In this document: piece after piece, positions 49,195 through 58,623 of the stretch
How positions within the stretch are numbered: the stretch's first letter is position 1
How the letters are laid out: the number at the start of each line of letters is the position of its first letter
Assembly (NCBI GenBank): GCA_017311185.1
Contig: JAESUZ010005168.1
Span: 1,178,001 to 1,242,000 of the forward strand
DNA length: 64,000 nt
Direction of reading: 5' to 3'
DNA from: Proteles cristata cristata
Taxonomy: Eukaryota > Chordata > Mammalia > Carnivora > Hyaenidae
Made by a program: the position numbers and the translations under genes
Notes under the pieces: model-generated
Database searches by the model: none
Told to the model about the DNA's origin: nothing
Seen by the model: the letters and a program-made list of their open reading frames with translations, nothing else

Positions 49195-49805
49195 TTATAA
49201 GGTCAGGTAGTGACAGGTACTAAAAAGAAAACAGAGTGGTGTAAAGTAATAGGGCATGCCTCTTTTGATCAGATAAAAGCCTGTCTGAAATGTTAATGTG
49301 TGTACAAATGTCAGAGTAATGGACAGGTGAGTTATGTGGCCACACAGTCTGCTTGGACAGCAAATGCAAAAATTCTGAGTTAGGATGTAAGTGACACATT
49401 CAACAAATATTTTACAAGCCAGTAAGGCTTGAGTAAAGTGAGTGAGAGTGGATACAGTAAACAAAAAAACAAACAAACAAAAAAACACAATAGCAGAAAC
49501 CCAGAGAGACAGGCAGGAATCATATCATATGAGACCTTACCAGATTTTTGTTTCTTCCTAAGTGAGATGGGAAAGCACTGTGCTTTTTTGGGCAGAAGAG
49601 TGACAGAGTCTGCTTTAAGCTATGACCAGTGTGTGGAGTAAAAGACCTTTGAAAAGAAAGTGTGAGGTCAATTGGAAGGCTACAGCAGTATTCAAAGTGA
49701 GAAATGATGTTGGCAGGTCTAAAACGCTAGCTGCAGAGGTGGTGAAAAATAGTTAAGATTCAAGATCTATTCTGAGGGCAGCAATGACACTATTTGCTGA
49801 TGTAC
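49195..49805 (-). mobile_element. L2 LINE ORF2 (RT) fragment, antisense
   Basis: The plus strand carries the reverse of L2 reverse-transcriptase text: 'gtgagatgggaaagcactg', 'gggcagaagagtgacagagtctg', 'ggaaggctacagcagtattc' (the reverse of the 'RLDYCNSLLTGLP' coding region in the L2 family) and 'gctgcagaggtggtgaaaaatag'. Ancient, with no open frame. Confidence 0.75.
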
Positions 49806-51051
49806 CAGATATGGACTATGTCAAAAAAGCAGCAACCGCCATGCCTCCATGATTTTGACCCACACGGCAAAGAGAAGCCAAAACCATTTTTCTATCAAAT
49901 CTTCTCCCTCTTAAGCCTGTCTCTCCAATACTTGTTCACTTTCAGCAGATCCACAGATTTTAAAGCTCTGTCCTGAGCTCTGTCTCAAACGTACACTTCC
50001 CCTTTCCCCTTATTGAAACTACTGAGAAGAATATCCTACACTAACTTGTTTGTTTGCTTTCAATTTTCATCTAGTCTTCAACCCACTTATGCATTAATTC
50101 CATCTCTACCATTCCTGATCACTCCTGCTAAATAAATTGTTGAAAGGAAATCTCAGTATGTTTTAAAAGGCTTCTCAGTTTGAGCAGAAAGGTTTAAGCA
50201 GATTCTATTAAAAATATCCCACAAGAAGGAAACCACAGCACCCACAATTATGTTAAGCTCTACTAAATCTCCCTATCTAGTCTTCAACACTTGGCTCTTG
50301 GGGTTTACGTGGGTCTTACTTTTGAGACTTTGAGTTCAGTGCTTCTATCATGTATGTTTCACATCTGATTCCACCTTTGTGTTGAACTGCATCTAAAGAA
50401 ACTTGCTTTATCTCCATTTAACACCTCAACTTTGGCTCCACCTTGCTGAGCCATGGGACATATATGGGGGCATTTTGACAAGGACCATAGCTCACAGGGT
50501 TCTATAAATGCCCACATAGAAGGGCACAGAAAAAAGTTCACTGAAGAGCTACCTAGAGTTAACTTTGTTTCTCTTTCTCTATAAGTCAAGCACGGGTTGT
50601 TTCTCTTTCAGGTAAACCTTAGCTGAAGACCTGACTACACGCACAGAGCCTTGACTGCTTTTATGGACTATGATCTGCATTGTTGCTTCTAGCCAGACAC
50701 ACAGACTCCCTACATCCGCTACAGTTCAAGTCAGACGGGACTAAAGAGCTGGGTACATTATGATTTCATTCAATTTCCAAAGCTATTTGAATTGTCAAAA
50801 CAATTTCCTTGTTAGTTTATACTGATCAATAAATGACAACTTAAACTTTAATCTTTTAAGGAAACCAATATAACATTTCACTCAATCACTTCACGTTCAT
50901 ATTCATATTAGTAAGTTTACACATATTTACTAAAATGGAGTATAATTTGTTAATAAACTTGAAGCCACATAAGGGGAAGCAGAAAAGAGATACTGTCTCT
51001 GCTTTACTGATATTGGCAAAGACTTCCATCTCCTGCTGGGTAATTTTTTAA
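49806..51051. other. Unassigned stretch
   Basis: No gene is recognised. Small frames (60-76 codons) have no domains. The 50060-50150 part may be old LINE sequence. Confidence 0.4.
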
Positions 51052-51068
51052 AGTCTTACTTTATTTCT

Positions 51069-51287
51069 TTTTTTTTTTTTTAATATTTTATTTATTTCTA
51101 GGAGAGAGAGAGAGACAGCGTGAACAGGGGAGGGTCAGAGAAAGAGGGAGTCACAGACTGAAACAGGCTCCAGGCTCTGAGCTGGCAGTCAGCACAGAGC
51201 CCAACGCGGGGCTCAAACCCACGAACCGCGAGATCATGACCTAAGCGAAAGTCGGACGCTTAACCGACTAAGCCACCCAGGCGCCCC
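51069..51287 (-). mobile_element. Young CAN-SINE, perfect 17-bp TSD
   Basis: Full length, with head at the right (cacccaggcgcccc). The target duplication agtcttactttatttct is perfect at 51052-51068 and 51288-51304. It belongs to the 'gctggcagtcagcacag' subfamily with most CpGs intact. Confidence 0.97.
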
Positions 51288-51304
51288 AGTCTTACTTTAT
51301 TTCT

Positions 51305-51546
51305 AAGTATTTAATATTTGTCCCCAAATCCATTTGAGCTGCATTTAAAATCTTTCACATGACTTTTATAATCATGATTACATTTTAGGTCATAGCTCTA
51401 AGGTCAAGAAGGCAGTGAGACACAAATATGACAGTAAGATGTAACAAATGACATAACTTAAAATACTAACTATAAAATACCATTGAGAAGTTTCTATATT
51501 CATTGTTCAGGTTTTAAAATTCCATTTTAGAGGAATTTTCGTTCTC
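51305..51546. other. Unassigned spacer
   Basis: AT-rich, nothing recognised. Confidence 0.4.
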
Positions 51547-51765
51547 GGGGCACCTGGGTGGCTCAGTCAGTTAAGTGTCTGACTTTGGCTCAGGTAATGA
51601 TTTCACAGTTTGTGGGTTCAAGCCCTGCATCAGGCTCTGTGCTGACAGTTTGGGGCCTGGAGCTTGCTTCAGATTCTCTCTCTCTCTGCCCCTCCCCTGC
51701 TCATGATGTGTGTGTGTATGTATGTGTATGTCAAGGATAAACATAATTTTTTAAAAAGAAGTGTT
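51547..51765 (+). mobile_element. CAN-SINE with TG-repeat tail region
   Basis: The head ggggcacctgggtggctcag leads to an older-form body ('gtgctgacagtttgggg'). The usual CT segment is followed by (TG)n/tatg repeats at 51706-51731 instead of a plain A tail. No clear target duplication. Confidence 0.93.
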
Positions 51766-52571
51766 TGAGTTCTAATGGGATATGCAAATTGTCTATATTT
51801 AAAATTGGTATGAATGGTAAGAAGCTTACCAAGGAAAATGTACTTGCAAGTAACTAAAGCTGAGAATTGCCAGGCAACTCTAGATTCGTGGGACATAATG
51901 TTCATGGAAAGCAAACAAATAAACAAACAGAATTCTTCTTCCAAACTCTCCATTCATTGAGCATAAACCAGTTCATTTAACACTTGCTCTATTTTTATAA
52001 TACAACCACTAATCCAAATAAAGGGCATTCTTCAGGTATCCAAATGTTTATTATTCAACATTATAGTAATGGCAAAAGTGGAAATGGGCCCTTGATCATT
52101 GATTAATGACTTAGTGTGTGGGTTTGTGCGTGTGTGTGAATGTTTATATGTTTTATCTTATTCCCTCCTTGAACAGTGGAATGATTTTTTAAAGGATATA
52201 AAAAGTATAGGGTAACAAACTGTGATCAATCTATCCCATTATAATTAAATCACAGTGATAAAGTGTAATATATGCTTACAATTATGCTGGTCTTCCTTTC
52301 CTTTCATGCTTTTCACCCAATGGCTTCGATGAACCATGGGAAATATTTTGCTGTGGATTGGCATGATTTTTACCACATGGAAGCAAACATTTTAAATGCT
52401 GTATCTAACTTAGAAACAGTATTTTTGCTCTACCCCTCAATCATGAGAACAGCATGCTGCAGACAGATGACTCTTCCAGCCAGGATCCTGAAATGCTAGA
52501 GTATGTGGATATAGCCCTCAGAGCACACAGAGTCCAGGACAACTGTGGATCATCTACTACCTCATGAACCA
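51766..52571. other. Unassigned stretch
   Basis: No gene is seen. A 75-codon frame at 52272-52499 has no recognisable domain. Confidence 0.4.
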
Positions 52572-53158
52572 TGAGCAACAAATAACAATTTGAAAGCAAT
52601 CCGCATGTCCTTAAGTAGGTGAATAAATGAACTGGGGTATGTCCAGATAATGAAATGTTATTCAGCACTAAAAACAGGTGAAGTATTAAGCCATGAAAAG
52701 ATATGGAGAAATCACAAATGCATATTATTAAGTGAAAGGAAGCAATCCAAAAAAGGCTACATAATATATGAATCCAACTATGTCATTATGGGAAAGGTAA
52801 GTCTCTGGAAATAGTAAAAGGTCAGTGGTTTCCAGACACTGGAGGGGAGGAGAGATGAACAGGTAGAACATGGAGGATTTTTAGGGCAGTGAAAATACTC
52901 TGCATGATACCACGGTTATAATACATGACATTATTCATTTGTCCAAGCCCATAAAATGTCCACCACCCATGGACCCTCAAGTAAACCACAGCATTTTGAT
53001 TGGTTATGATATGTCAATGTAGGTTCAATAATTATAACAAATGCTCCATTCTGATGAGGATGTTGATAATGTGAGGTGGAGGGGGGGTATTCTGTAAGCT
53101 CCTCTTAATTCTGTTATCAACTTAAAACTGCTCCAAATATAGTCTTTAAAAAAAATAA
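52572..53158 (+). mobile_element. L1 3' UTR fragment
   Basis: Sense L1 3' terminal text: 'ccttaagtaggtgaataaatga', 'gataatgaaatgttattcagcac', 'ttatacatgacattattc'-like, 'ttgtccaagcccataaaatg', 'gtaggttcaataattataacaaatgc', 'aacttaaaactgctcc' and a 'gtctttaaaaaaaataag' end. An old L1 subfamily. Confidence 0.75.
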
Positions 53159-53410
53159 GAATTTGAGTTTGTTAGGTAGCCTAACTTTGAGGAAGATGAC
53201 TAGTAACAGAATCACTAAGAGGGGTAAGGGTCTCTTCTAGGCAGAGAAGGCTGTTGAGCAAATCTTGGGATTTAAAAGACTAGATTTGTTTGAAGAATTT
53301 AGTGTATAGAAAGGAATGAGCAAGAGAAGTGAATAAGAAAAAAAGGACAAGAAATTGAGCATCTAGCTGTGTTGTATAATTGGTTTCTTTATGTGGCTAA
53401 CTTGCTTGCT

Positions 53411-53459
<49 letters not shown>

Positions 53460-54122
53460 AATAAATCAATCATCTATCTGGTGACAGTCCAAACATCACT
53501 TAATGTTTTCTGGATTTCCCCAAAATATTTGAAACATATATTCTTTTGTGGGGGATATGACACTGTGTTTCCACTTTCAGAAATGTACTAGATTTGTTCT
53601 CTATCAAACTTGCTTTCCTTAATTATGTAACACTGTCGTTTGCTTCTGTGTCTTGGAGAAGAAAAGCTTCCAAAGTTCCACTGCCATGTTTTTCTTCTAA
53701 AGTGATTTTCTTCTTTACTCTTCTGTTGTTATCTTGCATATAAGCAGCTGTAACTTAGATTCTCAGGAAAAGCTATACCTAATTTTGCTATTTTCTTCTG
53801 GACTTTTTATTTTTATCTGTGTTGCTTTTAGCTCATGTGAAGAGACCAGTTCTCCAATGAGAGAGGGAAAAAAGTTACTTTAAGAAATTATTGATTTTTA
53901 CATATAATAATATACATATATGAAAATTTTAAAAATACAGGAATAGAGTTCAGTATAAATAAATGTCCTACCATTTCCTTTATCCTAATTCCTATTGCCA
54001 TGAAAGGCCACCGTCATAGTTAAAACAAGATCACATTCTACATCCTTTTTTAAGTCATGATTTGTGTTTCCCCTTCAACAATGTATTACAGACTGCCCTA
54101 TTATTTTATTCTACAACATGGA
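53159..54122. other. Unassigned stretch containing a microsatellite
   Basis: No gene is recognised. Apart from the ATCT repeat the sequence is ordinary AT-rich DNA. Confidence 0.4.
53411..53460 (+). repeat. (ATCT)n microsatellite
   Basis: About twelve uninterrupted ATCT units, followed by degenerate 'aatcaatcatct'. Confidence 0.95.
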
Positions 54123-54142
54123 TGGTTAGCACCCTCTTTTTT

Positions 54143-54146
54143 ATTT

Positions 54147-54189
<43 letters not shown>

Positions 54190-54405
54190 TTTTAAATGTT
54201 TTATTTTATTTCTAGGAGACAGAGAGAGAGAGACAGCGTGAGTAGGGGAGGGTCAGAGAGAGAGGGAGTCACAGACCGAAACAGGCTCCGGGCTCTGAGC
54301 TGGCAGTCAGCACAGAGCCTGACGCGGGGCTCGAACCCACGAACCATGAGATCATGACCCAAGCAAAAGTCGGACGCTTAACCAACTAAGCCACCCGGGC
54401 GCCCC
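54143..54405 (-). mobile_element. Young CAN-SINE nested in another SINE's TSD
   Basis: Head at the right (ccacccgggcgcccc). The tail at the left is a long (TTTA)n repeat at about 54145-54193. The target duplication tagcaccctctttttt is at 54127-54142 and 54406-54421. The right duplication is immediately followed by the tail of a second SINE, so this copy inserted into that SINE's left flank. Confidence 0.95.
54145..54193 (+). repeat. (ATTT)n tail expansion of SINE
   Basis: About a dozen ATTT units derived from the 'aaataaat' SINE tail (opposite strand). Confidence 0.93.
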
Positions 54406-54421
54406 TAGCACCCTCTTTTTT

Positions 54422-54474
54422 AAAAGTTTTTAAAATTTATTCATTTTTGAGAGAGAGAGAGAGAGAGGAGAGAG

Positions 54475-54525
<51 letters not shown>

Positions 54526-54689
54526 GAGTGGGGGAGGGGCAGAGAGAGAGGGAAACGCAGAATACAAAGCAGGCTCCAGTCTCTGAGTTGTTAGCACAGA
54601 GCCTGACGCGGGACTCAAATCCACAATGGGTGAGATCAATATCTGAGCTGAAGTCAGACGCTTAACCGACTGAGCCACCCAGGATCCCT
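54422..54689 (-). mobile_element. CAN-SINE with long (GA)n, older of nested pair
   Basis: Head at the right (gagccacccaggatccc). The GA/CT segment is expanded to over 70 bases (about 54450-54523). The right flank ggttaataccctcttta at 54690-54706 matches the sequence left of the adjacent SINE (ggttagcaccctctttt at 54124-54140), showing that the original target duplication now spans both elements. Confidence 0.94.
54450..54523 (-). repeat. (CT)n expansion inside SINE
   Basis: On the plus strand a nearly pure GA run with two 'gaggag' breaks. It yields spurious Arg/Glu and Ser/Leu frames. Confidence 0.93.
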
Positions 54690-54706
54690 GGTTAATACCC
54701 TCTTTA

Positions 54707-55369
54707 AAATTTTTACAAATTTAAACAAATTTTGCGGATTTCTACAAATATAGCTGTGATACATATCTTGGTATCACTTTGTTTTTTTGTTTTGTGCATT
54801 AATTGATATATTAGTAAAAGTATAATTGAGTTAACATGCATATATAGTCCTCCCGAAAGGCTTAGGTAATATTTAATTTTATTATTAATGTTTAATCTCC
54901 GCTTTACACTCTACCCTCACAAACACAAGGTTTCACAAATCTATAAAAACATTTCTTCCCATAGGTAGGCAATACATAGGGTCTTATTTTTAGATGGACT
55001 TGTTCTTGGGCTACTGGTGACACTGTTCTGCTGATAAGCTCTTTGCAGATCTTCCATGAAGTCTCTGTTCATATTTCTTGGTTTTACTTCTGGGATATCT
55101 GAATGTGGATCTTTCACTTGTAAGGCTCATTTTGATATTAGAAATACTAGCTTTTTGTCTAGTACACATGGTGTAACTGTTTTTGTCTAGTACAGTTTTG
55201 CTTAAGTTCATTTATAAATACAGTCATTTGTAGTCTCATGTCTGTACTCAATATATTTTACATACAACGTATATGGTGTCTTTTCTCATGAACATTGGTA
55301 TATGTTTATCTGCCAACCTGAAAAGAAAAGGAGGTTATGTCATAGGAGGGTTAAGGATATCATGCTGGT
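54707..55369. other. Unassigned stretch
   Basis: T-rich, with text such as 'gttttacttctgggatatctgaatg'. It may be old antisense LINE sequence, not assigned. Confidence 0.35.
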
Positions 55370-55550
55370 TGGGCGCCTGGGTGGCTCCGTTGGTTAAACA
55401 TCTGACCCCCGATTTTGGTTCGGGTTATGATCTCACTTTTTGTGAGATCCAGGCTGTCAGTGCAGAGCCTACTTGGGATTCCCTCTCTCTCTTTCTCCTC
55501 TGCTCTTGCTCTCTCCCTCACTTTCTCTCAAAGTAAATAAATGAACAATT
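55370..55550 (+). mobile_element. CAN-SINE, internally deleted
   Basis: The head gggcgcctgggtggctccg is kept. The B-box part is deleted so the body jumps from 'gatctcactttttgtgagatcc' to 'aggctgtcagtgcagagcc'. CT-rich middle and aaataaatgaac tail follow. Confidence 0.92.
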
Positions 55551-55576
55551 TGAAAAGAAGAAGAATACCATCCTTT

Positions 55577-55757
55577 CAGTCAGACACCTACGTTGTGTTT
55601 CAACTTTGCCATAAGTTACCCATGTGACTTAGGTAAATTATAGTTTCTGAGCCTCATTTTATTAGTGTAAAATTGGAAAGAGTAATACCTCCTTATTTAA
55701 GTTGCTGTGAAAAATATTTTAAATAATAAAATGAGGTACAATAATGTGCTTTCTATG
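55577..55757 (+). mobile_element. MIR SINE
   Basis: MIR-like order: 'actttgccataagttacccatgtgactt', 'gtttctgagcctcattttattagtgtaaaattgg', 'gttgctgtgaaaa' and a decayed 3' end. It lies between two CAN-SINEs. Confidence 0.75.
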
Positions 55758-55792
55758 TAGGCATAAATGTTTGTTTAAAAATGATCAATTTT

Positions 55793-55821
55793 CTTTTTTT
55801 AAAATATTTTTATTTTATTTC

Positions 55822-55875
<54 letters not shown>

Positions 55876-56046
55876 CGTGAGCAGGGGAGGGTCAGGAGAG
55901 AGGGAAACACAGACTCCGAAACAGGCTCCAGGCTCTGAGCTGGCAGTCAGCACAGAGCCCGATGTGGGGCTTGAACCCATGAACCGCGAGATCATGACCT
56001 AAGCGAAAGTCGGACGCTCAACCGACTAAGCCACCCAGGTGCCCCT
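55793..56046 (-). mobile_element. Young CAN-SINE with (GA)n and 15-bp TSD
   Basis: Full length, head at the right (cacccaggtgcccc). Target duplication aaaatgatcaatttt is perfect at 55778-55792 and 56047-56061. The CT/GA segment is expanded to about 47 bases at 55825-55871. It belongs to the 'gctggcagtcagcacag' subfamily. Confidence 0.97.
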
Positions 56047-56061
56047 AAAATGATCAATTTT

Positions 56062-56254
56062 TTATAAGTTTTATCCCACTTGGGTGCAATGCCTTTACAT
56101 ATTTACATTTCTGCATAACCAAGTAACTTTAGAACAAGTCTCTTATTAGGCCATAACATTAGGATCTTAATAAAAGGGAATAGAATAGCTTCTAATTAGC
56201 TTTGAACTGCAAATTTTAGGGGAAAAAACACCTCTAGTATAAAACTCTTACAAA
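56062..56254. other. Unassigned spacer
   Basis: Nothing recognised. Confidence 0.35.
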
Positions 56255-56674
56255 CTACTATGATGTTTGTCTTTCTCTGAATTATTGCACTTAGCATAAT
56301 GTCATATGATTATACTCTTATGTGGAATTTAACAAACAAAATAAATGATCACTGGGGAGAGGGAGGGACGGAGGGAGGGGAGAGAGACAGAGGCAGAGGC
56401 AGAGAGAGAGAGAGAGAGAGACAGAGAGAAGAGAGGGAGAGGGAGAGAAAGAGAGAGACCAAGAAATAGACTCTTAACTATAGATAACAAACTGATGGTT
56501 ACCAGAGGGGAGGTGGGCAATGTGATGGGCGAAATAGGTGATGGGGATTAAGGAGGGCACTTGTGATGAGCACTAGGTGGTGTATGCAAATTTTGAATCA
56601 CTAAATTGTATACCGAAAACTAAAATTACACTATACAGTAACTAACAAGAATTTAAATAAAAACTTAAAAAAAT
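56255..56674 (+). mobile_element. L1 3'-end fragment with GA-rich insert
   Basis: Begins with 'tgatgtttgtctttctctgaattattgcacttagcataatg' wording. A GA-rich low-complexity block follows at 56356-56459, then the carnivore L1 3' UTR block 'aactgatggttaccagagggg', 'gatgagcactaggtggtgtatg' and a terminal A-rich tail. It shares the 3' UTR block with the L1 ending at 3566. Confidence 0.8.
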
Positions 56675-56938
56675 AACCCTAATATAATTGTACTTTTAAC
56701 TTCAAAAACAGTTTATCAAAAAATTAGCAGTTAGTTCAGCAAAATGTTAAGATTTGTTGCCCAATGGGAAGTATTAACAGAAATGAAAAGTAGCTTTCAT
56801 CTAAAATCAAGTTTTGTAACTGGTAAGAGTAAATGTTGAGAATTCTGAAGGCACATTTTGGCTCAAAAGAGAATAGAGTTGTGGTTTCTTAATGGTGCGG
56901 CAGGAAAAGGGTTTGGCAGTTTTATTGCTACGGACTTG

Positions 56939-56984
<46 letters not shown>

Positions 56985-58250
56985 GCGTGCGCACGGGGGA
57001 AGCCTTTTATAATTTCTTCGCTTGATCAGAAGTGTCCACTGGTAAATATATATGCTTTGTTAGCTTTTTCATTTGCTAATGTACTTGCTTTGTTTTCATT
57101 AACATGCATGTTCTCTATCTCATCATATTTCATTTCAAAAGTCTAAAACCAGCCTAATTTTAACCCAGTAGGAAAATCCATAAAAGAACAGAGAACATAC
57201 ATGATTTAAAAAAAAAAAAAAAGAAACTAGTCCAATATGTTACATTGTACCAGCCTACATGATCCCAGTTTCTTCTACATTAAGATAACTGTATGAAATT
57301 TAAAAAGGAGTTTAATGAATCAACCCTCAAAAATAGTTAACAAAAATCAAGTTTAAAACAATATGACACATTTTTGACAATAGAGGCAACTAAAAACCTA
57401 TGTTCCTAAGTTCTACTGCATAACACCAAACAACTTAAGTTCCTTTCTGAAGGTGTTTGTCACAAAACAACATATCCACTGTTTTTCAGGGCATGAACAA
57501 GATTTATCTGTGTTATGGAACATAGAGGGAGCTGTTGGCAAAGGTATAGTAAACCAATCACAAAATATACAGTGAAATTTTCCAATGAAACAATATCTGG
57601 AAACTTTATTTCTAAGACATGAATTGATACCTAAAATATGTGATTAATTATGATTGAAGTCAGTATTTTTGGAAGGAAATTGTGATAGGAATTATCTTTT
57701 CTTTCTTTTAATAAAGATTTTCATGATAAAATAGGACTTGTGCTATCCAAAACAGGAGTAACTTTAAAAAGATGGAGGGAAATGTAACTTCTATTTTGTT
57801 ACTTTTACTTTATGTTGTGTCCACAACGATTCTGCGATTTACTTAAGATGGCAAACTGCCCTCTTCCTCAAATTTAAATTGTATAGTTATTGAAAGAAAG
57901 ATGTAAATTAGTCTCAAGGCATTTACTTCTATAATCACTTCATTTTAGTTGAAAGTTATAATTTAATATTTTAGGTGATATAATACAGGCGAAACATATT
58001 TGGTAAGGTAGGTATCATGGTGATTCATGACAACATAATTGTCCCCAAAATTCATTACACATATAAAACAAAGAAACATTTGGCTGATGACAGGTACGGA
58101 AGACAAACAACATACTAAAGTAATTGAACATATAATCTGAATTTGCACCACCTGGTTAGTTGTGAATTAAACCGACATGAATAATAGTGTTTCCTAGGAA
58201 TATGCACTGTCAATTAGTATCTGAATGCCGGTTTTAAAGTGGATTAACAT
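56675..58250. other. Unassigned stretch with CA repeat
   Basis: No gene is recognised. It contains a dinucleotide repeat and an A15 run near 57209-57223. Confidence 0.4.
56941..56993 (+). repeat. (CA)19 followed by alternating GC purine-pyrimidine run
   Basis: Nineteen AC units at 56941-56978 run straight into gtgcgcgcgtgcgcac, giving more than 50 bases of alternating purine/pyrimidine, the type of sequence that favours Z-DNA. It is a likely polymorphic marker. Confidence 0.95.
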
Positions 58251-58623
58251 TGTTGAAACATGATTAGAGAAGACAATTTAGGTGATTCAAACAAACTTTA
58301 TTTAACACTTCATGAAGCAGACAGTCTCCATTCAGAGAACTGCAGAATAGGGTGGAAGAGAGGGAATATGTATAGAATAAAGAATAAAATACACTGAAAA
58401 GAAAAAGCAGAACATATCTGACTGGCTGGGGCCACAAGTCAACCTTTTGTGGGGTTAGAAGGCTCAAAGATGGCTTGGCATTAAGGGACTGACAGGCTGG
58501 TTATATTGTATGTTTGCCCAAGCAGAGCATTTACAGTGACACACACAAAGTTTCTAAGTCTTGTTTGTGATGTGGCATCTCGGACAGGCACAGCTGTCTT
58601 AGGTCTAGAAAGCTGTTTTAACA
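58251..58623 (-). mobile_element. ERV LTR copy A
   Basis: A 373-base block bounded by TGTT on the plus strand and AACA at 58620-58623, so on the minus strand it also starts TGTT and ends in CA. It shares long stretches with the blocks at 61167-61533 and (reverse) 63013-63381, such as 'cttcatgaagcagac' and 'tggggccaca'. Just outside its inner end, the minus strand reads a G-rich GAGAGTGGGGCAC, a plausible polypurine tract, as expected for a 3' LTR of a minus-strand provirus. Confidence 0.75.

Noticed and set aside
54430..54678. Ser/Leu and Arg/Glu repeat frames
   Set aside because: They are translations of the (GA)n segment of a SINE.
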